Shown: positions 1 through 7,716 of the stretch, in pieces
Position numbering within the stretch: the first letter of the stretch is position 1
Layout: every line of letters begins with the position of its first letter
Origin: Candidatus Caenarcanales bacterium
Lineage (GTDB): Bacteria > Cyanobacteriota > Vampirovibrionia > LMEP-6097
DNA length: 32,079 nucleotides
Reading direction: 5' to 3'
NCBI GenBank assembly: GCA_022447685.1
Contig: JAKVAO010000025.1
Coordinates: 1-32,079, forward strand
The notes under the pieces: model-generated
The model's database searches: none
Told to the model about the DNA's origin: nothing
The model's input: the letters and a program-made list of their open reading frames with translations, nothing else
Position numbers and translations under genes: made by a program

Positions 1-58
1 AAGATTAGGACAATCTGCAATTCTAGCTTGCCAAAACATATTTGCTGCTAATTTTCAA

Positions 59-100
59 TTTACCTGAGTAGTTACGAAAAATACACACCATTAAGATAAT
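59..100 (+). promoter_or_regulatory. Two-block promoter-like element, copy 1
   Basis: Block 1 (59-75) reads TTTACCTGAGTAGTTAC. A 15-nt spacer follows, then block 2 (91-100) TTAAGATAAT. The same two blocks at the same spacing occur on the minus strand at 31979-32020. Block 2 contains TAAGAT/GATAAT, a good -10, but block 1 is not a sigma-70 -35 box (no TTGACA). I infer a promoter with an upstream activator site or an alternative sigma factor. It points toward the elbB-like gene, whose start is 77 nt further on. No other clear copy was seen by eye. Confidence 0.5.
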
Positions 101-177
101 TGTAACCCAGCTTTACTATTTTGAAAAGAGAAGTTTCCAGAATCTAACTTAATTTGGTTTTGTATTAGAATATAAGT

Positions 178-861
178 ATGTCCAACAAAGTATTAGTGTT
201 ACTAGCAGGTTCAGGAGCCAAAGACGGTTCTGAGATTAGAGAGGCGGTTTTGACTCTTACAGCTATTGAGAAAGCTGGTTTGAGTTTTCAGTGTACAGCA
301 CCGAATAAAGAACAGGCTGATGTAGTTAATTTTATAGATGATACTCAGATGGCTGAGAAACGTAATGTTCTTACTGAGTCTGCAAGAATCGCTAGAGGAG
401 ATATTTTAGATTTATCACAAGTGAAAATTGATGATTACTGTGCTTTAGCAATTCCTGGTGGTTTTGGTGTTGCGAAGAATCTTTGTAGTTTTGCTTTTGA
501 AGGTCCTAAAGCCTCTGTAGATCCTGAAGCCAAGCGTATAATACAAGATACTTTTAAGGCTAAGAAACCAATAATGGCTGTATGTATAGCTCCAGCTCTA
601 GTTGCACTTTCATTACAGGACTTGCAGCCTGGAATTAAACTTACTTTAGGGCAGGATAAAGATCCAATGGAAGCTTTGAAAGCTATGTCAGCTGAGCCTT
701 GCCCTTGTCCAACTAGAGAATTTACTATAGACGAAGAACATAAAATAGTTTCCACTCCGGCTTATATGCATGGTGATTCTAGTTTGCTTGAACTTGATGA
801 GGGTATCAATAAAGCTGTGCAAGCTACGAAGCAATTGATTCAAGTTAGTATTTCAGCTTAA
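178..861 (+). CDS. elbB: ElbB/ES1-like DJ-1/PfpI superfamily protein
   Basis: The 227-residue product matches the length of the ElbB/ES1 family (DJ-1/PfpI, type 1 glutamine amidotransferase fold). Visible landmarks are an N-terminal beta strand followed by LLAGSGAKDGSEI, the loop AIPGGFGVAKNL near residue 97, and the nucleophile-elbow segment PIMAVCIAPA with the likely reactive Cys near residue 138. The closing part, FTIDEEHKIVSTPAYM, is typical of the family. E. coli ElbB has weak glyoxalase activity and was linked to isoprenoid synthesis, but its physiological substrate is unsettled. The ATG has no Shine-Dalgarno sequence. A -10-like TAGAAT (166-171) sits 6 nt before it, so the mRNA may be leaderless. 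A second possible promoter lies at 59-100. ftsY follows 61 nt downstream on the same strand. Confidence 0.88.
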   Translation: MSNKVLVLLAGSGAKDGSEIREAVLTLTAIEKAGLSFQCTAPNKEQADVVNFIDDTQMAEKRNVLTESARIARGDILDLSQVKIDDYCALAIPGGFGVAKNLCSFAFEGPKASVDPEAKRIIQDTFKAKKPIMAVCIAPALVALSLQDLQPGIKLTLGQDKDPMEALKAMSAEPCPCPTREFTIDEEHKIVSTPAYMHGDSSLLELDEGINKAVQATKQLIQVSISA

Positions 862-922
862 GATATTTTTCAGCAGACCATTAAGCTTAAGGTATTAGTT
901 AATTTGCTAAGATATATTATCT

Positions 923-1954
923 ATGTCTTTTTTCAAAAAGATTTTAAATAAAATTCCTTTTCTTAGTAAAGAAAAAAAAGAAGAGGCAGAGGATAAGGCA
1001 GATTTTTCTGAGTCTAAACCAAGTTTAGAAGAGATTTTAGCGGAGCATGAACTTAAGTCTGAACCACAGACTCAACAAGCAGTTTTAGATGCTAAGCCAG
1101 CTGAACGTATTAAACTTGAGAAGCAAGATCTTACTATTTTAGAAGAAGAGTTAATTAGATCTGATTTGGGTGTGACTTTGTCTATGGACTTTGTTGAGCA
1201 GATTCGTGATGAGATGAAGTCTAGTGAACTGTTTCGTGATGAACTTCAGTTCAAGTTACAGAAGTTTTTATTAGCCGCTTTTGAAGATATTGCAGCTCAA
1301 GGACAAACTAATAAATTTTCACTTAATTTATCTGAATCTGGTCCTAGTATCATAATGATTCTTGGAGTTAATGGTGTTGGTAAGACCACTAGTATCGCCA
1401 AGCTTGCTTATAAGTTTAAGAACGAAGGCAAAAAAGTCCTAATTGCAGCTGGAGATACTTTTAGAGCTGCTGCTGAGGATCAATTGAGAACTTGGGCAGA
1501 AAGAACAGGTACGGATATTATTGAAATGCCACACGGATCGAAGTCTAGTGCTGTGGTTTATAAAGCTATAGAGAAGGCTAAGTTAGAAAACTATGATGTA
1601 GTTTTAGTTGATACTGCTGGAAGACTACATAATAAAAAGAATTTAATGGAAGAGCTTTCTAAGATTAAGCAGGTCATAGAAAAGAATTTAGAGGAAGGTC
1701 AATATTTACTCGAGACTATGCTGGTATTAGATTCCTCTATGGGACAGAATTCTTTGAGTCAGGCAGAGGCTTTCAATGAAATCTGTGATTTGGATTCTAT
1801 AATTTTAACTAAGTTTGATGGCTCTTCTAAAGCTGGAGTGATATTCTCTATCGCTCATAAATTAAAGTTACCTGTGAAATTTTTGGGTACTGGTGAGAAA
1901 ATGGAAGACTTGGAAAGCTTTTCTGTTGAGAGTTTCACTAAGAAATATTTTTAG
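923..1954 (+). CDS. ftsY: Signal recognition particle receptor FtsY
   Basis: FtsY is the membrane-associated GTPase that receives SRP-ribosome complexes for co-translational insertion. The 343 residues comprise an acidic/basic leader (1-60), an N-domain helical bundle (about 60-130) and a G domain. G1 is GVNGVGKTT (148-156), G3 DTAGR (230-234) and G4 TKFDG (296-300). The C-terminus GTGEKMEDLESF is the usual FtsY ending. Two usually conserved loops diverge: E. coli GADSASV reads GSKSSAV (205-211), and DASTGQN reads DSSMGQN (270-276). The short leader lacks the long acidic A domain of E. coli. There is no Shine-Dalgarno sequence; TAAGAT (908-913) is 9 nt before the ATG, suggesting a leaderless start. 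The gene ends in a bidirectional terminator shared with rpoC2. Confidence 0.95.
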   Translation: MSFFKKILNKIPFLSKEKKEEAEDKADFSESKPSLEEILAEHELKSEPQTQQAVLDAKPAERIKLEKQDLTILEEELIRSDLGVTLSMDFVEQIRDEMKSSELFRDELQFKLQKFLLAAFEDIAAQGQTNKFSLNLSESGPSIIMILGVNGVGKTTSIAKLAYKFKNEGKKVLIAAGDTFRAAAEDQLRTWAERTGTDIIEMPHGSKSSAVVYKAIEKAKLENYDVVLVDTAGRLHNKKNLMEELSKIKQVIEKNLEEGQYLLETMLVLDSSMGQNSLSQAEAFNEICDLDSIILTKFDGSSKAGVIFSIAHKLKLPVKFLGTGEKMEDLESFSVESFTKKYF

Positions 1955-1971
1955 ATTGAGATTGCTATATA

Positions 1972-2006
1972 AAAACAAAAAGCACCTTTAAGGTGCTTTT
2001 TGTTTT
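1972..2006. terminator. Bidirectional intrinsic terminator between ftsY and rpoC2
   Basis: This is a perfect 16-bp inverted repeat (arms 1972-1987 and 1991-2006, loop TTA). The GC-rich top is AGCACCT/AGGTGCT, and A-tracts and T-tracts flank it on both sides. It lies between the convergent ends of ftsY (+) and rpoC2 (-) and can terminate transcription from either direction. Confidence 0.93.
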
Positions 2007-2032
2007 GAAGTTTTGTTTAATGATTTATGATC

Positions 2033-5000
2033 TTAGTCACTCATAGACATCGCAGCCATTAATTCTTCTTTCTCTGAGTGGGCTTCAATTAAGCTTTGCT
2101 CACTATCTACTTCTGTATCGAAACCAGTACCAGAAGGAATTAATCTACCAATGATTACGTTTTCTTTAAGACCATGCAACCAATCAGTTTTACCTTTGAT
2201 AGCAGCTTCAGCAAGAATTCTTGTAGTTTCTTGGAAAGATGCAGCTGAGATAAAGCTTTCAGTGTTAAGTGAAGCTTTAGTAAGACCAAGAAGAACGAAC
2301 TTGTAGTTAGCAGTGATCTTACCTTGTTCTTCTGCGTCTGCATTTATAGTTTTAACGTAGTTAATATCATGCATTTCACCTTGAAGTAACTCAGTATCAC
2401 CAGGATCATCAATTCTAACTTTTCTAGTCATCTGTCTTACAATAGTCTCAATATGTTTGTTTGCAATTTCAACACCCTGAGATACATATACAGACTGAAC
2501 TTCATCAACTAAGAACTGTTGTAAGTAAGCAACACCTTTATACTCAAGTAATTCATGAGGGTTAGGCTGACCATCAGTTAGCATATCACCAACTTCTAAT
2601 TGATCACCTTCATTAACAATGATGTTCTGACCTACAGGAATAACAAATTCTCTTCTGTCTTCACCACTGTTAATAAATACAGACTCTCCACCATCTTCAT
2701 TAACGATTTCAACTTTACCAGCGATATCAGTAAGCATACCAGGCTCTTTAGGCTTTCTACCTTCCAGTAATTCTTCAACTTTCGGAAGACCCTGAACGAT
2801 ATCCCCAGTTTTGATTTTTTCGTAGATGATTGTCGCTAATTGATCACCTTGTTGTACAAGTGAATTGTTATCTACGTGTAAATGAGTACCACTACTAACA
2901 AGGAAAGGTCTTGCTTTTCTGATAATAACTTCTTTACCATTTACTTCAGATATAATACCTGCTTCTTCAAGAGGCTCAGAACCACCAATTTGATCACCTT
3001 TTAGAACATAGTCACCAGCTTTAAGCTTAGTGGCTTCTTTAGTTTGGAGAGTGAATGTTGCAGAATCATCTAGAATTAAAATTCTACCTTTATCATTTTC
3101 ACTAGCAAAAACTGTACCTGAAGTTTGTGCAATAGATTGAACTTTAGCAACTGTTTCACCAGCTTCAACAAAATCACCAGGAGCAATTAAAATTTCAGTA
3201 ATAGTAGAGGCTGTTCTCTCAGATCTAAGAATAATGTTTTCTTGGAATACTATGTTTAAATCTTCAGCCTCAGCACCAAATTCAACTATACCTTTAGAAT
3301 CTTCATACTGGTTTTCACAAGCAAGAATCAAACTTGTCTTAGTAAGAGCACCACCATTGAAGTTTCTAACTTTATCACCATCTCTGAAGTTCATTTGAGT
3401 TACAGGGAAGATATTGATAGAACTATCAGTAGTCTCAGCCGTAAATTCAACGTCACGAGGAGTGATTTCAAATAACTGAACATCTCTTAGTAATAACTTA
3501 GCTTCACCTGTTTCTTCATTAGTGAATAATGTAATCATGCTTGGGTGCTTAGTTACGATGCCAGGCATTACTTCTAAACCTTCTTTAACGATGTCGCCAT
3601 CAGCATATTTAAGATCATCAGGATTATCGATTTCAAAAAGTTCACCAGGAGTGATAGTAACTTCATGAACAATATTATTTTCAACTGTTACTCTCACGAT
3701 ACCGTCGATATTTGCGTAAACATCTTTCACTACTTCAGTTCCAGCTTCAACGTGAGTACCAGTTTCAACCATTACTAAGCTTGAATCTTTAGATAATGTG
3801 TGAATTTCCTCAGGAATGAAGATAACTCTTCCGTGCTTAGTTACGATTTTTCTATCATCGATTTCAAGATCATCGTATCTAACTTCACCTGAACAAGGAA
3901 GTTGTGGAGTTAATTCATCTTCTACTAATTCAGCAAGAATTTTACCGTTTTCAATAGTCTCACCGTTTACAACTTTAAGAACATATTTCTCATTTTCTAA
4001 GATCCACATATTACCTTGTTGGTTTTGTTGTAATTTAGCGTTAGAAGAACCAATAGAAGCATTAATGATGTTAATTAATCTACCTCTGCTAAGTTTGTTT
4101 ACAGTTCTAGAGCCAATTTCAGCTTCTTCAACAACAATATCAGCTCCGAATCTTACTTCACCACTGTTTTGTGCTTTGATAGTAGTTTCTGATAAAGTAT
4201 CACCTTCAACAACATTAGCATCATCTTTAACACAAACTTGGCTACCACCAGGAAGAGATATTACAGTACCAGCCTCAACCCAGATAGTACCTTGTTTGTT
4301 AGCTAATTTAGAAATGTTACCTTGTCTATCTTTAGTTTCATCAATACCGAAGTCTTTGAATACAACTAAACCAGACTGCATTGTAATAACGTCTTTTGAA
4401 GCTCTTTCAGTAAGTATCTTTTTCTTACTAGTATCAGGCGCTTCACCGATAACTTGGTCAGCACTAACTTCATCACCGTCTTGAATATATAGACCAGCAC
4501 CTGCAGGAATATCAAGTTTCTCAGATCCGATTTTTAAAACACCACTATTGTTAGTTTGGTAAACAAGATCACCATACTTAGTTCTGATTTCTTTTACATC
4601 CATGTCGTACTGTACTTTACCAGCTTTAGCAGCGTGATAAAGTTCTTTAGTCTTACCATGACCTGAAACAGCACCACCAGTGTGGAAGGTTCTCATCGTT
4701 AACTGTGTACCAGGCTCACCAATTGACTGTGCAGCGATAATACCGATAGATTCACCAAGGTTTACAGGCTTATTGTCAGTTGTAGACCATCCATAACAAT
4801 TTCTACAAACACCAAACTTAGCTTCACAGGTAAGTACAGAACGGATTTTGATCTTAGGTACTTTAGCTTCTTTGATAGCTTCAGCTTCGTGTCTACCAAT
4901 TAGATCGCCTTTCTTAACAATAACTTCACCAGTTTCAGGGTTAACAGCGTCTTCAGCAGTAATTCTTCCAATTACTCTAGTGTCTAAACCTACAACTTCT

Positions 5001-5737
5001 TTCTCACCATCGTATAGTGGCTTAACTTCGATGTAGTTTTGTGTTCCACAATCATTAGTTCTGATAATTACATCCTGAGCAACATCAACTAATCTTCTAG
5101 TTAAGTAACCAGAGTCAGCTGTTTTCAGGGCTGTATCAACAAGACCCTTTCTTGCTCCGAATGCAGAGATCACATACTCAGAAACAGTAAGACCTTCTTT
5201 GAAGTTAGATTTGATCGGTAAGTCAATAATCTTACCTTCAGAGTTAGCCATCAAACCTCTCATACCAACTAGCTGTCTTACCTGCGAAACGTTACCTCTC
5301 GCTCCAGAGAATGCCATCATATAAACAGGGTTTAATCTATCAAAGTGTTCTACAACAGCTTCGGTAACTTTCTCGTTAGTTTCCGCCCAAGTATCAATAA
5401 CCTTGTTATAACGCTCAACCTCTGTAATTTGACCTTTCTCAAATCTTTCTGAAGTTTCTGCAAGTTCAGCTTCTGCATTGCTTACAAGCTCTTTCTTTTT
5501 AGGCGGAACAGTAAGGTCAGCGATACTGATTGTTACAGCAGCTTGTGTTGCATATTTGAAACCTAAATCTTTTAGGTTGTTAGCTAAAACAGAAGTTACG
5601 TCGTTACCAAAATTCTCGTAAACATTTGCAATTAGTTTGCCAAGTCTCTTTTTATCAACGATCTGGTTAATAAAACTTGGTAATTGTTTTTCACGAATTA
5701 TTTTCTGTAATACTTTTTCTTCTGTTACGTTTTGCAT
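2033..5737 (-). CDS. rpoC2: RNA polymerase subunit beta' C-terminal part (RpoC2)
   Basis: RpoC2 is the C-terminal portion of beta'. It holds the bridge helix (SGARGNVSQVRQLVGMRGLM, about 145-164), the zinc-binding cysteines (CEAKFGVCRNC) and the first half of the trigger loop (IAAQSIGEPGTQLTMRTFHTGG, ending near residue 355). The second half of the trigger loop resumes near residue 972 (KTGDIVQGLPKVEELLEGRKPK). The roughly 620 residues between are beta-rich repeats (VKKGDLI-, VEAGTEV-, VQQGDQL-like), matching the SI3 insertion (sandwich-barrel hybrid motifs) of cyanobacterial RpoC2. The total of 1234 residues is close to cyanobacterial RpoC2. The start is 19 nt after the rpoC1 stop, with AAAGG upstream. 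Confidence 0.97.
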   Translation of the reverse strand: MQNVTEEKVLQKIIREKQLPSFINQIVDKKRLGKLIANVYENFGNDVTSVLANNLKDLGFKYATQAAVTISIADLTVPPKKKELVSNAEAELAETSERFEKGQITEVERYNKVIDTWAETNEKVTEAVVEHFDRLNPVYMMAFSGARGNVSQVRQLVGMRGLMANSEGKIIDLPIKSNFKEGLTVSEYVISAFGARKGLVDTALKTADSGYLTRRLVDVAQDVIIRTNDCGTQNYIEVKPLYDGEKEVVGLDTRVIGRITAEDAVNPETGEVIVKKGDLIGRHEAEAIKEAKVPKIKIRSVLTCEAKFGVCRNCYGWSTTDNKPVNLGESIGIIAAQSIGEPGTQLTMRTFHTGGAVSGHGKTKELYHAAKAGKVQYDMDVKEIRTKYGDLVYQTNNSGVLKIGSEKLDIPAGAGLYIQDGDEVSADQVIGEAPDTSKKKILTERASKDVITMQSGLVVFKDFGIDETKDRQGNISKLANKQGTIWVEAGTVISLPGGSQVCVKDDANVVEGDTLSETTIKAQNSGEVRFGADIVVEEAEIGSRTVNKLSRGRLINIINASIGSSNAKLQQNQQGNMWILENEKYVLKVVNGETIENGKILAELVEDELTPQLPCSGEVRYDDLEIDDRKIVTKHGRVIFIPEEIHTLSKDSSLVMVETGTHVEAGTEVVKDVYANIDGIVRVTVENNIVHEVTITPGELFEIDNPDDLKYADGDIVKEGLEVMPGIVTKHPSMITLFTNEETGEAKLLLRDVQLFEITPRDVEFTAETTDSSINIFPVTQMNFRDGDKVRNFNGGALTKTSLILACENQYEDSKGIVEFGAEAEDLNIVFQENIILRSERTASTITEILIAPGDFVEAGETVAKVQSIAQTSGTVFASENDKGRILILDDSATFTLQTKEATKLKAGDYVLKGDQIGGSEPLEEAGIISEVNGKEVIIRKARPFLVSSGTHLHVDNNSLVQQGDQLATIIYEKIKTGDIVQGLPKVEELLEGRKPKEPGMLTDIAGKVEIVNEDGGESVFINSGEDRREFVIPVGQNIIVNEGDQLEVGDMLTDGQPNPHELLEYKGVAYLQQFLVDEVQSVYVSQGVEIANKHIETIVRQMTRKVRIDDPGDTELLQGEMHDINYVKTINADAEEQGKITANYKFVLLGLTKASLNTESFISAASFQETTRILAEAAIKGKTDWLHGLKENVIIGRLIPSGTGFDTEVDSEQSLIEAHSEKEELMAAMSMSD

Positions 5738-5756
5738 GATGCTTATAAACCTTTTC

Positions 5757-7697
5757 CTATACTGAAACTAAATCCTTTTGAATTGAATCAAATACTGTCT
5801 TATTGAAAATTATTCTACCTAGAGTAGTTTCAATAATTTCTGGCTTACCTGATTCTGTAAGTTTAGTTCTAAGTTTGACTTTGGCAAACATATCCACTTG
5901 TTTAGTGTGGAATGCTGTTACAGCTTCTTCTTCAGATGAGAAGAACATTCCAGCTCCTTTGAACTGTTCTGGATCATCTGAGTTTGGTTTGTCGATAGTT
6001 AAGTAGTAAATTCCAAGAACCATATCTTGAGTTGGAGTAACTATTGGCTTACCAGTCGCTGGTGAAAGAATGTTAGTGTTAGCCATGATAAGTGTTCTAG
6101 CTTCAGTTTGAGCTTCAACACTTAATGGAACGTGAACAGCCATTTGGTCACCATCGAAATCGGCGTTAAATGCAGAACAAACGAGAGGGTGAAGTCTAAT
6201 AGCTCTACCTTCAACAATAACTGGTTCAAAAGCTTGAATACCAAGTCTGTGAAGTGTTGGTGCACGGTTAAGTAAAATTGGGTGACCATTTACAACTTCT
6301 TTAAGAATATTCCAAACTATTGGAGAACCTTTCTCTATAAGCTTTTTAGAAGCTTTGATGTTTTGACAAATTTGTCTATCAATCAATTTGTTAATTACAA
6401 AAGGCTTGAATAATTCGATTGCCATTTCACGAGGTAAGCCACACTGATGTAGTTTTAGTGAAGGACCTACAACGATAACTGAACGACCAGAGTAGTCAAC
6501 ACGTTTTCCGAGTAAGTTTTGACGGAATCTACCTTGCTTACCTTCGATAATGTTAGAGAGTGATTTGAGTGGTCTACCGTTAGTACCAGTAACAACTCTA
6601 CCTCTTCTACCGTTATCGATTAAAGCATCAACAGCTTCTTGGAGCATTCTCTTCTCGTTTCTGATGATAATTTCAGGAGCGCCCATATCGATAAGACGAG
6701 CTAAACGACTGTTTCTGTTGATAACTCTTCTGTATAAGTCATTCAAATCAGATGTTGCAAATCTACCACCATCTAACTGAACCATAGGTCTAAGATCTGG
6801 AGGACAGATAGGAAGTACATCCATTATCATCCAACCAGGATCTGTTTTAGAGTTAAGAAGTGATTGAACTAATCTTAATCTCTTAACGCATTTAATTCTT
6901 TTTTGTTGTGAACCCCCAACTTCAGCAAGTTCAGCTTTAAGTCTATCTCTAAGCTCTTCTAAACCAGGCAAGCTTAATAACTCACCGCGCTCAGTTCTAT
7001 TGCTAGCATTAGGGTATTCATACTTAGGTTGTGCTAAGTCTTCAAGAAGTAATAATAATGCCTCTGCACCGATACCAACCTCGAATTGAGCATTTTCGTT
7101 ATCTAATAATTGCTCATACTCTTCTTCGCTGATGATTTGGTTTTTCTTGATATCTTCTACGTTACCTGGATCTATAACTAGGTAAGAGTTGAAATAAACA
7201 ACTTGCTCAAGATCTTTAAGAGTAATATCTAGTAATAAACTTAGATAACTTGGAATACCTTTCAAGAACCAAATATGCGAAACAGGGGCAGCAAGAGTAA
7301 TAGCTCCCATTCTCTGTCTTCTTACTTTAGATTCAGTAACTTCAACACCACATCTTTCACAAACGATACCTTTGTGTCTGATTCTTTTGTACTTACCACA
7401 AGCACATTCCCAGTCCTTAACAGGTCCAAAGATTTTCTCACAGAAAAGACCATCTTTCTCTGGTTTCAAAGTTCTGTAGTTAATAGTTTCTGGCTTAGTT
7501 ACCTCACCATAAGACCATCCAAGAATTCTTGCTGGAGAAGAAATTTGAATCCTAATATTATCAAATAAGTTGTTATCAGCAATTAAGCTATTCTTAGCTA
7601 TTTCTTGAACTTCTTGAGCGTCTATATCTCTATCGACAGCCTCTATTGAAGCTATACCCAAGTCATCTATTAATTCATTTTTGATATCGTCAGACAT
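5757..7697 (-). CDS. rpoC1: RNA polymerase subunit gamma / beta' N-terminal part (RpoC1)
   Basis: RpoC1 carries the N-terminal half of beta' including the active-site aspartates: NADFDGD at residues 511-517, whose three Asp chelate the catalytic Mg. The zinc ribbon cysteines are C98, C100, C113 and C116. The clamp and lid region includes KRVDYSGRSVIVVGP. At 646 residues it ends where cyanobacterial and chloroplast RpoC1 end, so the split from rpoC2 is ancestral and not a frameshift. The start has a good Shine-Dalgarno sequence (AAGGA, 7-8 nt before the ATG), as expected for an internal operon gene. The rpoB stop lies 19 nt upstream. Confidence 0.97.
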   Translation of the reverse strand: MSDDIKNELIDDLGIASIEAVDRDIDAQEVQEIAKNSLIADNNLFDNIRIQISSPARILGWSYGEVTKPETINYRTLKPEKDGLFCEKIFGPVKDWECACGKYKRIRHKGIVCERCGVEVTESKVRRQRMGAITLAAPVSHIWFLKGIPSYLSLLLDITLKDLEQVVYFNSYLVIDPGNVEDIKKNQIISEEEYEQLLDNENAQFEVGIGAEALLLLLEDLAQPKYEYPNASNRTERGELLSLPGLEELRDRLKAELAEVGGSQQKRIKCVKRLRLVQSLLNSKTDPGWMIMDVLPICPPDLRPMVQLDGGRFATSDLNDLYRRVINRNSRLARLIDMGAPEIIIRNEKRMLQEAVDALIDNGRRGRVVTGTNGRPLKSLSNIIEGKQGRFRQNLLGKRVDYSGRSVIVVGPSLKLHQCGLPREMAIELFKPFVINKLIDRQICQNIKASKKLIEKGSPIVWNILKEVVNGHPILLNRAPTLHRLGIQAFEPVIVEGRAIRLHPLVCSAFNADFDGDQMAVHVPLSVEAQTEARTLIMANTNILSPATGKPIVTPTQDMVLGIYYLTIDKPNSDDPEQFKGAGMFFSSEEEAVTAFHTKQVDMFAKVKLRTKLTESGKPEIIETTLGRIIFNKTVFDSIQKDLVSV

Positions 7698-7716
7698 TGT
7701 TAAATCCTTTATTCAA

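Noticed and set aside
3816..4484. Long plus-strand frame of about 222 codons antisense to rpoC2
   Set aside because: Its codons mirror the rpoC2 frame and give a Ser/Leu-rich, featureless protein. It is a shadow of the real gene.
5737..5757. rpoC1/rpoC2 as a frameshifted rpoC
   Set aside because: The split point and the 646/1234 lengths match cyanobacterial and chloroplast gene pairs, and rpoC2 has its own start and ribosome-binding site. It is the ancestral organisation.
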